27,088 nt of DNA from JACVRX01 sp035697245. GTDB lineage: Bacteria; Actinomycetota; Actinomycetes; Jiangellales; Jiangellaceae. Positions 1-7,933 of the stretch are shown here, piece after piece. Below the pieces are notes generated by a model. That model saw only the letters and a program-made list of their open reading frames with translations. It searched no databases and was not told the origin of the DNA. Made by a program: the position numbers and the translations under genes. Where the stretch lies: assembly GCA_035697245.1 (NCBI GenBank), contig DASSDH010000110.1, positions 1-27,088 on the forward strand, read 5' to 3'. Position 1 is the first letter of the stretch, and every line of letters begins with the position of its first letter.

Positions 1-103
1 ACGACAGGGAACGGTTCGGCCAGTTCACGGGCACGCACACCGGCACTCTAGGGCGACCTCATAGGCTTGATCACGCGCTGGTCGTCACTGTGGAGGGTTC
101 AGC

Positions 104-1615
104 ATGACGGGGTATGTCGCCGCCATCGACCAGGGGACGACGAGCACGCGATGCCTGCTCATCGACCATGCGGGCCGGCCGGTCGCGGCACATCAACGCG
201 AGCACGCTCAGCACTTTCCACGGCCCGGCTGGGTCGAACACGACCCGGAGGAGATCTGGGCCAACACCGGAGACGTCGTCACGGGTGCTCTGGCCCGCAT
301 CGGTGCGACCACCGCCGACATCGTCGCCCTGGGCATCACCAACCAGCGGGAGACCACCGTTGTCTGGGACCGGACGACCGGCCGGCCGATCCACCCGGCC
401 ATCGTCTGGCAGGACACCCGGACCCAACAGATCTGTGCCCGGTTGGCCGCCCACGGCGGCCCGGATCGGTTCCGAGCCACCACCGGCCTTCCCCTCGCCA
501 CCTATTTCGCCGGCCCCAAGGCGGCGTGGATCCTCGACCAGGTCGACGGCGCCCGTGCCGCTGCGACCCGTGGTGACCTGCTTTTCGGCACGATCGATTC
601 CTATCTGTTGTGGCGAATGACCGGTGGACCTGTCGACGGCGTGCACGTCACCGACGTCACCAATGCAGCACGGACGATGCTGATGGATCTCCGCACGCTC
701 ACGTGGGATCCGGACATCTGCTCGGAGGTCGGCGTCCCGATGGCCATGCTCCCCGATATCCGATCCTCGTCAGAGGTCTACGGGCGCATGAGTGAGTCCA
801 CATTCCTGGCCGGTACGTCTATCGCGGGTGTCCTCGGGGACCAGCAAGCGGCGACATTCGGGCAGGCGTGTTTTGAAACCGGCGACGCCAAGAACACCTA
901 TGGGACGGGGAACTTCCTCCTGCTCAACACCGGGATTGAGCCGGTGTCGAGCAAGCATGGTTTGCTGACGACGGTCGCCTACCGGCTCGGCGACCAGCCG
1001 GCTGTTTACGCCCTGGAGGGTTCCATCGCGGTCACCGGATCGCTGGTTCAGTGGCTTCGGGACAACCTGGGCATGATCCAGAGCGCGGGCGAGATCGAGG
1101 CGTTGGCCAACACGGTCGCCGACAACGGCGGCGTGTACATCGTGCCGGCGTTCTCCGGCCTGTTCGCACCGCACTGGCGGCCTGATGCGCGCGGGGTGAT
1201 CGTCGGACTCACCCGATATGCGAACCGAGGTCACCTCGCCCGAGCCAGCCTCGAAGCGACCGCGTTCCAGACCAGGGAGGTAGTAGACGCCATGCAGGCC
1301 GACTCCGGCGTGACGCTTCGCGAGCTGCGGGTCGACGGCGGGATGGTCGTCGACGAAACGCTCATGCAGTTCCAGGCGGATCTGTTGGGTGTGCCAGTGA
1401 TCCGCCCGGTGGTGACCGAAACGACGGCGCTCGGAGCGGCCTATGCGGCTGGCCTCGCCGTCGGTTTCTGGGGCGGGCTGGACGACGTGCGGCGGCACTG
1501 GGCCGAGGAACGGCGCTGGCTGCCGTCGCGGGATGGTGACTGGCGAGATCAGGAGATGGGCCGCTGGGCAAAAGCCGTCGAGCGCACCTTGGACTGGGTG
1601 GAGGACGACGGGTGA
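104..1615 (+). CDS. glpK: Glycerol kinase
   Basis: ATP-dependent phosphorylation of glycerol to sn-glycerol 3-phosphate in the cytoplasm. The 503-residue length is normal for the FGGY carbohydrate kinase family. Visible signatures are the N-terminal phosphate-binding segment AAIDQGTTSTR (about residues 6-16), the substrate loop with NQRET and QDTRT, the catalytic-Asp motif GVLGDQQAA, and the C-terminal ATP-binding segment with RVDGGM and ETTALGAAYAAG. The ATG at 104 is preceded by a good Shine-Dalgarno (GGAGGG, 92-97) with 6 nt spacing. glpD begins inside its stop codon (GTGA), so the two are almost certainly co-translated. No glycerol facilitator gene is visible; one could lie upstream of the window. 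Confidence 0.97.
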   Translation: MTGYVAAIDQGTTSTRCLLIDHAGRPVAAHQREHAQHFPRPGWVEHDPEEIWANTGDVVTGALARIGATTADIVALGITNQRETTVVWDRTTGRPIHPAIVWQDTRTQQICARLAAHGGPDRFRATTGLPLATYFAGPKAAWILDQVDGARAAATRGDLLFGTIDSYLLWRMTGGPVDGVHVTDVTNAARTMLMDLRTLTWDPDICSEVGVPMAMLPDIRSSSEVYGRMSESTFLAGTSIAGVLGDQQAATFGQACFETGDAKNTYGTGNFLLLNTGIEPVSSKHGLLTTVAYRLGDQPAVYALEGSIAVTGSLVQWLRDNLGMIQSAGEIEALANTVADNGGVYIVPAFSGLFAPHWRPDARGVIVGLTRYANRGHLARASLEATAFQTREVVDAMQADSGVTLRELRVDGGMVVDETLMQFQADLLGVPVIRPVVTETTALGAAYAAGLAVGFWGGLDDVRRHWAEERRWLPSRDGDWRDQEMGRWAKAVERTLDWVEDDG

Positions 1616-3330
1616 GGTCGGCCGGGCGGCTCGACGTCCCAGCGCGCCGGGAAGCATGGCGCCGACTGACCCGGGACCGGTTCGACGTCCTGGTCGTGGG
1701 CGGCGGGATCACCGGTTGCGGCGTGGCGCTCGACGCCGCAAGTCGTGGTCTGGCCACTGCCTTGGTGGAAGCGCGTGATCTCGCCAGCGGCACGTCGTCG
1801 CGGTCGAGCAAGCTGATCCACGGCGGGCTGCGTTATCTGGAGCAGCTGGACTTCGCCCTGGTTCGCGAGGCCCTACGTGAGCGTGAGCTGATCCTGACCC
1901 GCCTGGCGCCGCATCTAGTCCGCCCGGTTCCCTTCCTCTACCCGCTGACGCATCGCGGCTGGGAGCGGCCGTATGTCGGGGCCGGGATGACGATGTACGA
2001 CACCCTGGGCGGCGCTCGCTCGCTGCCACGGCACCGACATCTCAGCCGGGGTGCGGCGCTTCGGCTGTGCCCGGCGCTGCGTGGCGACGCGCTGGTGGGA
2101 GCCGTCCGCTATCACGACGCACAAACCGACGATGCGCGGTACACGCTTTCGGTCGCGCGGACTGCGGCTCACTATGGAGCGACCATCAGAACGTCTACCG
2201 ACGTCGTCCGTCTCATCCGGGACGCGGGGCGCGTTGTCGGCGCCGAGGTGCGCGACGTGGAGAACGGCGAATCGGCCGTCATCCGTGCCGCCGTGGTCGT
2301 GGTGTGCGCCGGTGTGTGGACCGATCGGGTGGAAGCCCTTGCCGGGACCCGGGGGCGGTTCGACGTGCGCGCGTCGAAGGGAGTTCATCTGGTCGTTCCT
2401 CGCGACCGGATCGCCTCCGAGGTCGGGTTGATCCTGCGCACCGAGGTCTCGGTACTGTTCGTCATCCCGTGGGGAAACCACTGGATCGTCGGCACCACCG
2501 ATTCCGATTGGAATCTGGATCTCGCCCATCCGGCCGCCAGCACCGCCGACATCGACTACCTCCTCGCACAGGTCAATCGCGTGCTCGCCAAGCCGCTCAC
2601 TCGTCGTGACATCGAGGGTGTGTACGCGGGGCTGCGACCCCTGCTCGCCGGCGAGTCCGAGGAGACGTCCCGGCTGTCCCGCGAGCACGCGGTCAGTCGG
2701 CCGCTTCCGGGTCTCGTCACCGTCGCGGGCGGCAAGTACACGACATATCGGGTGATGGCGATCGACGCCGTCGGACTGGCGGCCCAGGATCTGGACCGTG
2801 CGGTTCCGGACTCGGTCACCGATCGGCTTCCGTTGCTGGGTGCCGAAGGGTACGCGGCTCTGGTCAACCAGGTCGGCGACCTTGCTGACGCCTACCGGCT
2901 GCCGACTTGGCGGGTCCGCGGGCTGCTCGGCCGGTATGGGTCGCTGCTGCCCGAGATGCTGGATGCGGTCGCTGACGACGCGACGTTGCTCGAACCTCTT
3001 CCCGGTGCGGACGAGTACCTGCGAGCCGAGGTCCGATACGGCGCCACGCACGAAGGCGCGTTGCACCTCGACGACCTGCTTACCCGCCGCACCCGGGTGT
3101 CGATCGAGTTCCCACACCGAGGGATCAAATCTGCCCCGGCAGCCGCTGAGCTGGTCGGCGATGTGCTCGGGTGGAGCGCGGAGCGTGCCGCCGCCGAGAT
3201 CGACGTCTACCGGGCTCGCGTGGACGCGGAGCGGATGTCGCAGGAGCAGGCCGACGATCTCGCCGCCGACGCCGCCCGGTTGCTGGCGCCGGACACCCGA
3301 GCCGTCTCCGTGGGCCGCGCGCTGGACTGA
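1612..3330 (+). CDS. glpD: Glycerol-3-phosphate dehydrogenase (FAD, aerobic type)
   Basis: Oxidises sn-glycerol 3-phosphate to dihydroxyacetone phosphate and passes electrons to quinone at the inner face of the membrane. The 572-residue protein has the FAD Rossmann motif VVGGGITGCG near residue 28, followed by the GlpD/GlpA-type block SGTSSRSSKLIHGGLRYLEQ, a central DAO domain ending with VAGGKYTTYRVMA, and a helical C-terminal DAO_C domain (about 400-530). The GTG start overlaps the glpK TGA by 4 bp (GTGA), which fixes the start and implies translational coupling. Together glpK and glpD form a complete route from glycerol to the triose pool. Confidence 0.95.
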   Translation: MRSAGRLDVPARREAWRRLTRDRFDVLVVGGGITGCGVALDAASRGLATALVEARDLASGTSSRSSKLIHGGLRYLEQLDFALVREALRERELILTRLAPHLVRPVPFLYPLTHRGWERPYVGAGMTMYDTLGGARSLPRHRHLSRGAALRLCPALRGDALVGAVRYHDAQTDDARYTLSVARTAAHYGATIRTSTDVVRLIRDAGRVVGAEVRDVENGESAVIRAAVVVVCAGVWTDRVEALAGTRGRFDVRASKGVHLVVPRDRIASEVGLILRTEVSVLFVIPWGNHWIVGTTDSDWNLDLAHPAASTADIDYLLAQVNRVLAKPLTRRDIEGVYAGLRPLLAGESEETSRLSREHAVSRPLPGLVTVAGGKYTTYRVMAIDAVGLAAQDLDRAVPDSVTDRLPLLGAEGYAALVNQVGDLADAYRLPTWRVRGLLGRYGSLLPEMLDAVADDATLLEPLPGADEYLRAEVRYGATHEGALHLDDLLTRRTRVSIEFPHRGIKSAPAAAELVGDVLGWSAERAAAEIDVYRARVDAERMSQEQADDLAADAARLLAPDTRAVSVGRALD

Positions 3331-3417
3331 GGCCGCTCCAGCCCCGTGGACCGAGGCAGTGAGCGGGTTCGCGTTGATCGTCGCCGGAATCGTGTGGGAT
3401 AGGTTGACCAGCGTTAT

Positions 3418-3451
3418 GGTAAGTATCAACTTACCGTAAGTGAGGACTTAC
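3418..3451 (+). promoter_or_regulatory. Tandem dyad operator in front of the ArsR-type gene
   Basis: Two perfect inverted repeats lie back to back. GGTAAGT-atca-ACTTACC occupies 3418-3435 and GTAAGT-gagg-ACTTAC occupies 3436-3451. The second dyad contains the GTG start codon (3440) of the ArsR-type reading frame. A -35-like TTGACC sits at 3404-3409, but I see no convincing -10. The arrangement fits autorepression by an ArsR-family dimer binding two adjacent sites. Dyads are seen directly; the protein assignment is inferred. Confidence 0.7.
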
Positions 3452-3749
3452 CAAGACCAGTTCGAGGCGCTGGGGGATCGCACGCGGTGTCGTCGAGCGG
3501 CTGGCCCGGGGGCCGCTGTCGGTTCGGCAACTGGCCGACGACCTACCGGTCAGTCGACCGGCCGTCTCGCAGCACCTCAAGGTGCTCGGCGACGCCGGGC
3601 TGGTGACGTCGGTTCCGGAGGGGACCCGACGGATCTACCGGCTGAACCCGGCAGGCATCGATTCCATGCGAGCTTCCCTGGACCGGCTCTGGGGTGACGC
3701 TCTCGCCGCATTCGCGGCGGCCGTGCACGACACGAAGGAGGAGAAATGA
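3440..3749 (+). pseudogene. ArsR-family transcriptional regulator, frameshifted
   Basis: The first codons read MRTYQDQFEALGDRTR, the usual start of ArsR regulators paired with SRPBCC proteins. The frame is then lost at about 3485-3490. In the frame ending at 3749 the protein resumes as VVERLARGPLSVRQLADDLP, then SRPAVSQHLKVLGDAGLV (recognition helix) and a normal C-terminus ending HDTKEEK. The shift equals one extra base or two missing bases relative to the expected DRTR-R/A-VVERL junction. Its TGA overlaps the ATG of the next gene (ATGA), so the pair is a coupled regulator-effector unit. It is either a genuine pseudogene or an assembly error; the next gene is also shifted. Confidence 0.8.
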
Positions 3750-4224
3750 CCGCGCAACAGACAACCGCCACGGCGGTCCGGCGCAGCATCACGGTAGCTG
3801 CACCGGTGGAGAAGGCATTCGAAGTCTTCACCGACCGGTTCGGAGCCTGGTGGCCGCTGGACTTCCACACCGGCGATGAGAATCCCGAGACTGTGGTGAT
3901 CGAGCCGCGCGCAGGGGCGGCCGCTGGTACGAGCGCACTGCCGGCGGTGCCGAAGCCGACTGGGGCGTTGTGCTGGCGTGGGAGCCGCCGACCCGGCTGG
4001 TGCTCGCCTGGCAACTTGATGCCGAATGGAAGCACAATCCGGACCCGGCCAAGCAGACCGAGATCGAGGTGCACTTCGTGCCCGACGGGCGCGTGCGCAC
4101 GCGCGTCGACCTCGAGCACCGTCTGCTCGACCGGTTCGGCAGCAACGCCGAGCAGATGCGGGCGACCTTCGACTCCGAGGTCGGCTGGGTCGGACTGCTC
4201 CGGCGTTACGCGAACGCGGTCTAG
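3746..4224 (+). pseudogene. SRPBCC/AHSA1-domain protein, frameshifted
   Basis: The N-terminal part (3746 to about 3915) reads as an SRPBCC (START-like ligand-binding) domain: RRSITVAAPVEKAFEVFTDRF, then FGAWWPLDFHT. Near 3914-3920 the frame is lost. It resumes as WYERTAGGAEADWGVVLAWE and continues to RRYANAV, with stop TAG at 4222-4224. Loss of one G from the run caGGGGcgg would explain the change from RAG-GRWYERT. The intact protein would be about 160 residues, which is normal. Such proteins are commonly encoded behind an ArsR regulator, as here; the ligand is unknown. The stop codon overlaps the acs stop codon on the other strand (shared CTAG). Confidence 0.8.
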
Positions 4225-6188
4225 TCTTCCGCGCTGCCCTTCGCCAAGCCCTCGCTGATCAGGTTCATGACGGTGGGATCGGCCAGGGTGGTGACATCGC
4301 CGAGGTCCCGCTTCTCGGCGACATCGCGTAGAAGCCGGCGCATGATCTTGCCTGACCTGGTCTTCGGCAGCTCGGGCACGACCATGATCTGACGCGGCTT
4401 CGCGATGGGGCCGATCTCCTTGGTGACGTGGTCGCGCAACTCGGCGACGATCTGCTCGCCGCCGTCGCCGGCCTCGGCTCGGAGGATGACGAACGCCACG
4501 ATCCCCTGACCGGTCATCGGATCGGTGGCGCCGACGACCGCGGCTTCGGCCACCTTGGGGTGCGATACCAGCGCTGACTCCACTTCGGTGGTCGAGATCC
4601 GATGCCCTGACACGTTCATGACATCGTCGACGCGACCGAGCAGCCAGAGGTCACCGTCCTCGTCTTTCTTCGCGCCGTCGCCGGCGAAGTAGTACCCCTT
4701 GTCGGCGAACCGGGACCAGTAAGTGTCTCGATACCGGTCGTCGTCGCCCCAGATGGTCCGCAACATCGACGGCCATGGCTGGGTGAGCACCAGGTAGCCA
4801 CCGCCGCCGTTCGGCACCGAGGTCCCTGTGTCGTCGACCACGTCGGCGCTGACTCCCGGCAACGGCGTCATGGCAGAACCGGGCTTGGCGGCCGAGACTC
4901 CAGGCAGTGGACTGATCATGATTGCGCCGGTTTCGGTCTGCCACCAAGTGTCGACGACGGGAGTGCGGTCACCGCCGATGTTCTTCCGATACCAGATCCA
5001 GGCTTCCGGATTGATCGGTTCACCGACGGTGCCGAGCAACCGCAGCGATGACAGGTCGTGCTGGGCGGGAATGTCGTCGCCCCATTTCATGAACGTCCGG
5101 ATAGCCGTCGGGGCGCAATACAGAGTCGTCACGCCGTACTTTGCGACGATCTCCCACCACCGCCCCTTGTGCGGTGTATCGGGAGTCCCTTCGTACATCA
5201 CCGAGGTCGCGCGGTTCGCCAGCGGCCCGTACACGATGTAGCTGTGGCCGGTGACCCAGCCGATGTCCGCAGCACACCAGTAGACGTCGGAGTCGGGTTT
5301 GAGGTCGAAGACGTTGCGGTGCGTGAAGGCAACCTGGGTTAAGTAGCCGCCGGTGGTGTGCAGGATTCCCTTGGGCTTTGCCGTCGTCCCGCTGGTGTAG
5401 AGGATGTACAGCGGATGCTCGGCGTCATGTGGTTCCGGCTCGTGGTCGTCGCTCTGCCGGTCTACGACGTCGTGCCACCACACGTCTCGGCCATCCGTCC
5501 ATTCGATGTCCTGTCCGGTCCGCCGCACGACAAGGACGATGCGCACATCCGGGCACTCCGCCAGCGCTTGGTCCACAGCAGGCTTCAGGGCACTTGCCGT
5601 GCCACGCCGATAGCCGCCGTCTGCGGTGATGACGACTCGCGCGTCGGCGTCTTGGATCCGGCCCTTGAGCGCATCGGCTGAGAATCCGCCGAAGACAACT
5701 GAGTGGGGAGCGCCGATGCGTGCGCACGCGAGCATGGCGATCGCCGTCTCCGGGATCATCGGCATATAGATGGCGACCCGGTCGCCCTTGTCCACCCCCA
5801 GCTCGGTCAGGGCATTCGCAGTTCGGCAGACCTCACGGCGCAGGTCTGCGTACGTGACGGTACGGGTGTCGCCGGGTTCACCCTCCCAGTGAATCGCGAC
5901 CTGGTCGCCATATCCGGCCTCGACGTGGCGGTCGACACAGTTGTACGCGATGTTCAGGCGACCGCCGACAAACCACTTCGCGAACGGCGCGTTGGACCAA
6001 TCGAGCGGCTGAGTCCACTCGGTGTCCCAGTGCAGCAACTCGCGCGCTTGGTTCTCCCAGAACGCGACGGGATCTTCGGCCGCCTCGTCGTAGAGCGCGC
6101 GTCCGGCGTTTGCCTGCGCGACGAAGTCGTCCGGCGGCGGGAACCGTCGGTCTTCGTGGAGAAGGTTGGACAAGGCTTCACTGGTCAC
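4221..6188 (-). CDS. acs: Acetyl-CoA synthetase (AMP-forming)
   Basis: Converts acetate, ATP and CoA to acetyl-CoA via acetyl-AMP in the cytoplasm. The 655-residue length is typical. Motifs seen are the adenylation P-loop YTSGTTAKPKG, the acetate-pocket motif DTWWQTETGAIM, the hinge region LLGRVDDVMNVSGHR, and the C-terminal PKTRSGKIMRRLLRD containing the regulatory, acetylatable lysine (about Lys614). The GTG start at 6188 has a GGAG Shine-Dalgarno 6 nt upstream. A sigma70-like promoter is visible about 90 nt upstream. Actinobacterial Acs is known to be controlled by lysine acylation at this lysine. Confidence 0.97.
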   Translation of the reverse strand: MTSEALSNLLHEDRRFPPPDDFVAQANAGRALYDEAAEDPVAFWENQARELLHWDTEWTQPLDWSNAPFAKWFVGGRLNIAYNCVDRHVEAGYGDQVAIHWEGEPGDTRTVTYADLRREVCRTANALTELGVDKGDRVAIYMPMIPETAIAMLACARIGAPHSVVFGGFSADALKGRIQDADARVVITADGGYRRGTASALKPAVDQALAECPDVRIVLVVRRTGQDIEWTDGRDVWWHDVVDRQSDDHEPEPHDAEHPLYILYTSGTTAKPKGILHTTGGYLTQVAFTHRNVFDLKPDSDVYWCAADIGWVTGHSYIVYGPLANRATSVMYEGTPDTPHKGRWWEIVAKYGVTTLYCAPTAIRTFMKWGDDIPAQHDLSSLRLLGTVGEPINPEAWIWYRKNIGGDRTPVVDTWWQTETGAIMISPLPGVSAAKPGSAMTPLPGVSADVVDDTGTSVPNGGGGYLVLTQPWPSMLRTIWGDDDRYRDTYWSRFADKGYYFAGDGAKKDEDGDLWLLGRVDDVMNVSGHRISTTEVESALVSHPKVAEAAVVGATDPMTGQGIVAFVILRAEAGDGGEQIVAELRDHVTKEIGPIAKPRQIMVVPELPKTRSGKIMRRLLRDVAEKRDLGDVTTLADPTVMNLISEGLAKGSAED

Positions 6189-6282
6189 GTCACGCTCCGG
6201 TTCCGTCTCGCCGTCGAGGGGTCACCCTTGCCTACCTCACCACTGCCCGCCGGTCGCAACAAGCCGGAGGCTCACGGAGGCG

Positions 6283-6310
6283 ACTATAGAACCGCTTCCG
6301 AGTCGTCCAA
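6283..6310 (-). promoter_or_regulatory. Candidate sigma70-type promoter of acs
   Basis: On the minus strand TTGGAC (6310-6305) and TATAGT (6288-6283) are separated by 16 bp. The -10 matches TATAAT in 5 of 6 positions; the -35 is weak. This would give a 5' leader of about 88 nt before the acs GTG. The rest of 6189-6384 shows no gene. Confidence 0.5.
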
Positions 6311-6384
6311 CCGACATGACAGACGTCGGCGCCTGCATTCCGCAACAGCCACTCGTCGACCCGGTTGGCGCGCAGCAGTCGTGA

Positions 6385-6951
6385 CTACCTGCCGCTCTGC
6401 TCAGCGGGTTCGGCTGCGGCCATCACCTCCACCAGCTTGTCCGTGAACGCCGGTAGGTCGTCGGGTTTCCGGCTGGACACCAGGTTGCCGTCGACGACGA
6501 CCTCCTCGTCGACCCAGTTGGCGCCTGCGTTGCGCAGGTCGGTCTGCAGGGACGGCCAGGACGTGATCGTGCGCCCGCGGACGACGTCGGCCTCGACCAG
6601 CGTCCACGGGCCGTGGCAGATGACGGCTACGGGCTTGCCGGCGTCGAAGAAGGAGCGGACGAACTCCACGGCGTCCTTGTCCATGCGCAGCCGGTCGGGA
6701 TTCCTGGTGCCGCCGGGAAGGACCAGGCCGTCGTATCGTCCTGCATCGGCCTCGCCGACGGACTTGTCGACGACGAACGAGTCACCCTTCTCGTCATGAT
6801 TGACTCCCTGGATCTCACCGGGCTTGAGTCCGATGAGCTCGGGCCGACCTCCGCCTCGCTCCACGGCCGCCCAGGGCTCGGTCAGCTCGACCTGCTCGAC
6901 ACCGTCGGTGGCAAGGAACGCAATGGTCCTGCCAGACAGGGACGCGGTCAT
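6385..6951 (-). CDS. PfpI/DJ-1 family protein (type 1 glutamine amidotransferase-like)
   Basis: A DJ-1/PfpI fold protein of 188 residues. The nucleophile elbow AVICHGPW carries Cys112-His113 and the partner acidic residue is Glu19 in DGVEQVEL. The GTRNPDRLRMD segment is typical of the PfpI/YhbO subgroup associated with stress or protein and nucleotide deglycation; the exact reaction is not provable here. The reading frame can be extended to 6975, but the ATG at 6951 is preceded by AAAGGAGG (6964-6957) with 5 nt spacing, so that start is chosen. A GTTT-N15-GGGTA promoter lies 43 bp upstream, suggesting general-stress control. Confidence 0.88.
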   Translation of the reverse strand: MTASLSGRTIAFLATDGVEQVELTEPWAAVERGGGRPELIGLKPGEIQGVNHDEKGDSFVVDKSVGEADAGRYDGLVLPGGTRNPDRLRMDKDAVEFVRSFFDAGKPVAVICHGPWTLVEADVVRGRTITSWPSLQTDLRNAGANWVDEEVVVDGNLVSSRKPDDLPAFTDKLVEVMAAAEPAEQSGR

Positions 6952-6993
6952 GTGTGCCTCCTTTACCTGGTGCAACGTGCTCTTCGTTCCCGC

Positions 6994-7017
6994 TACCCGC
7001 GCACGCCGCCCCGAAAC
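6994..7017 (-). promoter_or_regulatory. sigmaB/sigmaF-type stress promoter of the PfpI gene
   Basis: Minus-strand GTTT (7017-7014), a 15-bp spacer and GGGTA (6998-6994) match the actinobacterial SigB/SigF-class consensus GTTT-N14-17-GGGTA. The predicted transcription start near 6987 gives a leader of about 36 nt with the AAAGGAGG site in it. The motif match is seen; the sigma factor assignment is inferred. Confidence 0.6.
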
Positions 7018-7020
7018 GGC

Positions 7021-7036
7021 TTGTGCTTGCGCACAA
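7021..7036. repeat. Short perfect hairpin TTGTGC-TTGC-GCACAA
   Basis: A 6-bp perfect inverted repeat with a 4-nt loop. It directly abuts the left arm of the 18-bp inverted repeat at 7036 and sits just upstream of the sigmaB-type promoter. It could be a regulator site or part of one composite RNA structure. Confidence 0.6.
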
Positions 7037-7123
7037 AATGACCACGTTCACCACCCCTGCCTGTACATCACCAGGCCTGCAAGCCTGTTGACGTACGGGT
7101 ACGCCTGGTGAACGTGGTCATTT
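7036..7123. repeat. Long inverted repeat with perfect 18-bp arms
   Basis: AAATGACCACGTTCACCA at 7036-7053 is exactly repeated in reverse complement at 7106-7123, with a 52-bp interior. The interior has further short complementary pieces (GCCTG/CAGGC) and GTACGGGTAC. The right arm ends 8 bp beyond the stop of the minus-strand methyltransferase, and on that strand the left arm runs into TTTT. It may act as a terminator or attenuator, or be a palindromic mobile repeat. Composition is less GC-rich than the neighbours. Confidence 0.85.
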
Positions 7124-7130
7124 CATGTGG

Positions 7131-7892
7131 TCACGTGGAGGCGTTCCGGGTTCCGCGGTAGCAGTGCGTGACGTAACGCATGACGAGTTCACCCGACGTG
7201 GCGAAGCGGTCGAACAGCTCCGCCACGCGGGCGAGGATTTCGTTCTGCTCGTCGAGAGGGCGGACCGCCACGTACGACCGGGACCTGACAAGACCCAACA
7301 GCTGGTCCCGGTGAAGTCGCTCGGAATGCCCGAACTGCGCCACCTCGAATATCCCGAAATAGGGACGCGACGCCCGGATGGATGGGGGCACCTCGGCAAG
7401 GTTTGCGTCGGCACTGCCGATCACCCGGGACAGCTCGGCAACCCACTGCGTCGACTCGTCGCGAAGGTTCCATGCCAACGCCAGCCGGCCAGCGGGCCGG
7501 AGGACGCGGGCGATCTCCGGCACGGCCAAGGCGTGGTCGAACCAGTGAAACGCCTGGGCGACGACCACAGCGTCGACGTCGGTGTGCGGCATCGGGATCG
7601 CCTCGGCCCGACCCTCTCGCGCGTCCACGTCCGGCACGTTCGTCCGGAGAATCGCAAGCATCTGGGCCGACGGCTCGACAGCGACGACCTCGTGCCCGGC
7701 GGCGACGAGCGCGGCCGTCAGCTTGCCCGTTCCGGCGCCGAGATCGAGCACGCGGCGGGGCGTATTGCCCACCAGCCACTCGACCGCCTCAGCCGGATAG
7801 CCCGGGCGTGAGCGGTGGTACACATCGGCAACTTGGCCGAACACCACCGCGCGCTCGACCGGCCGACCCGAACCAGGGACCACTGAGCGCAC
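7131..7892 (-). CDS. Class I SAM-dependent methyltransferase
   Basis: A 253-residue methyltransferase of the Methyltransf_11 type. It has motif I VLDLGAGTGKLT (about residues 48-59), the acidic end of strand 2 in VVAVEPS, and the motif AQAFHWFD followed by EIARVLRPAGRLALAWN. The substrate cannot be read from sequence. The C-terminal part resembles small-molecule methyltransferases annotated as trans-aconitate or ubiquinone-like enzymes. The GTG at 7892 is used; a second GTG nine bases further in is possible. The next gene diverges 41 bp away, so the two promoters overlap. Confidence 0.85.
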   Translation of the reverse strand: MRSVVPGSGRPVERAVVFGQVADVYHRSRPGYPAEAVEWLVGNTPRRVLDLGAGTGKLTAALVAAGHEVVAVEPSAQMLAILRTNVPDVDAREGRAEAIPMPHTDVDAVVVAQAFHWFDHALAVPEIARVLRPAGRLALAWNLRDESTQWVAELSRVIGSADANLAEVPPSIRASRPYFGIFEVAQFGHSERLHRDQLLGLVRSRSYVAVRPLDEQNEILARVAELFDRFATSGELVMRYVTHCYRGTRNAST

Positions 7893-7919
7893 CCTAGCCC
7901 TGGATCACCACCACACACG

Positions 7920-7925
7920 TACAGT
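7920..7925 (+). promoter_or_regulatory. Candidate -10 element for leaderless transcription
   Basis: TACAGT (TANNNT) lies 8 nt before the GTG at 7934. Transcription from it would begin at or within two bases of the start codon, and no Shine-Dalgarno is present. This is the usual picture of an actinobacterial leaderless gene. Confidence 0.5.
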
Positions 7926-7933
7926 CGCCAACC

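Noticed and set aside
1..103. End of an upstream gene
   Set aside because: Short open stretches end at stops near 51 and 64, but there is too little sequence to recognise a protein; only the glpK Shine-Dalgarno at 92-97 is supported.
1915..3429. A 504-codon open frame on the minus strand opposite glpD
   Set aside because: Antisense shadow of glpD; no motif, no Shine-Dalgarno, and composition typical of a non-coding frame.
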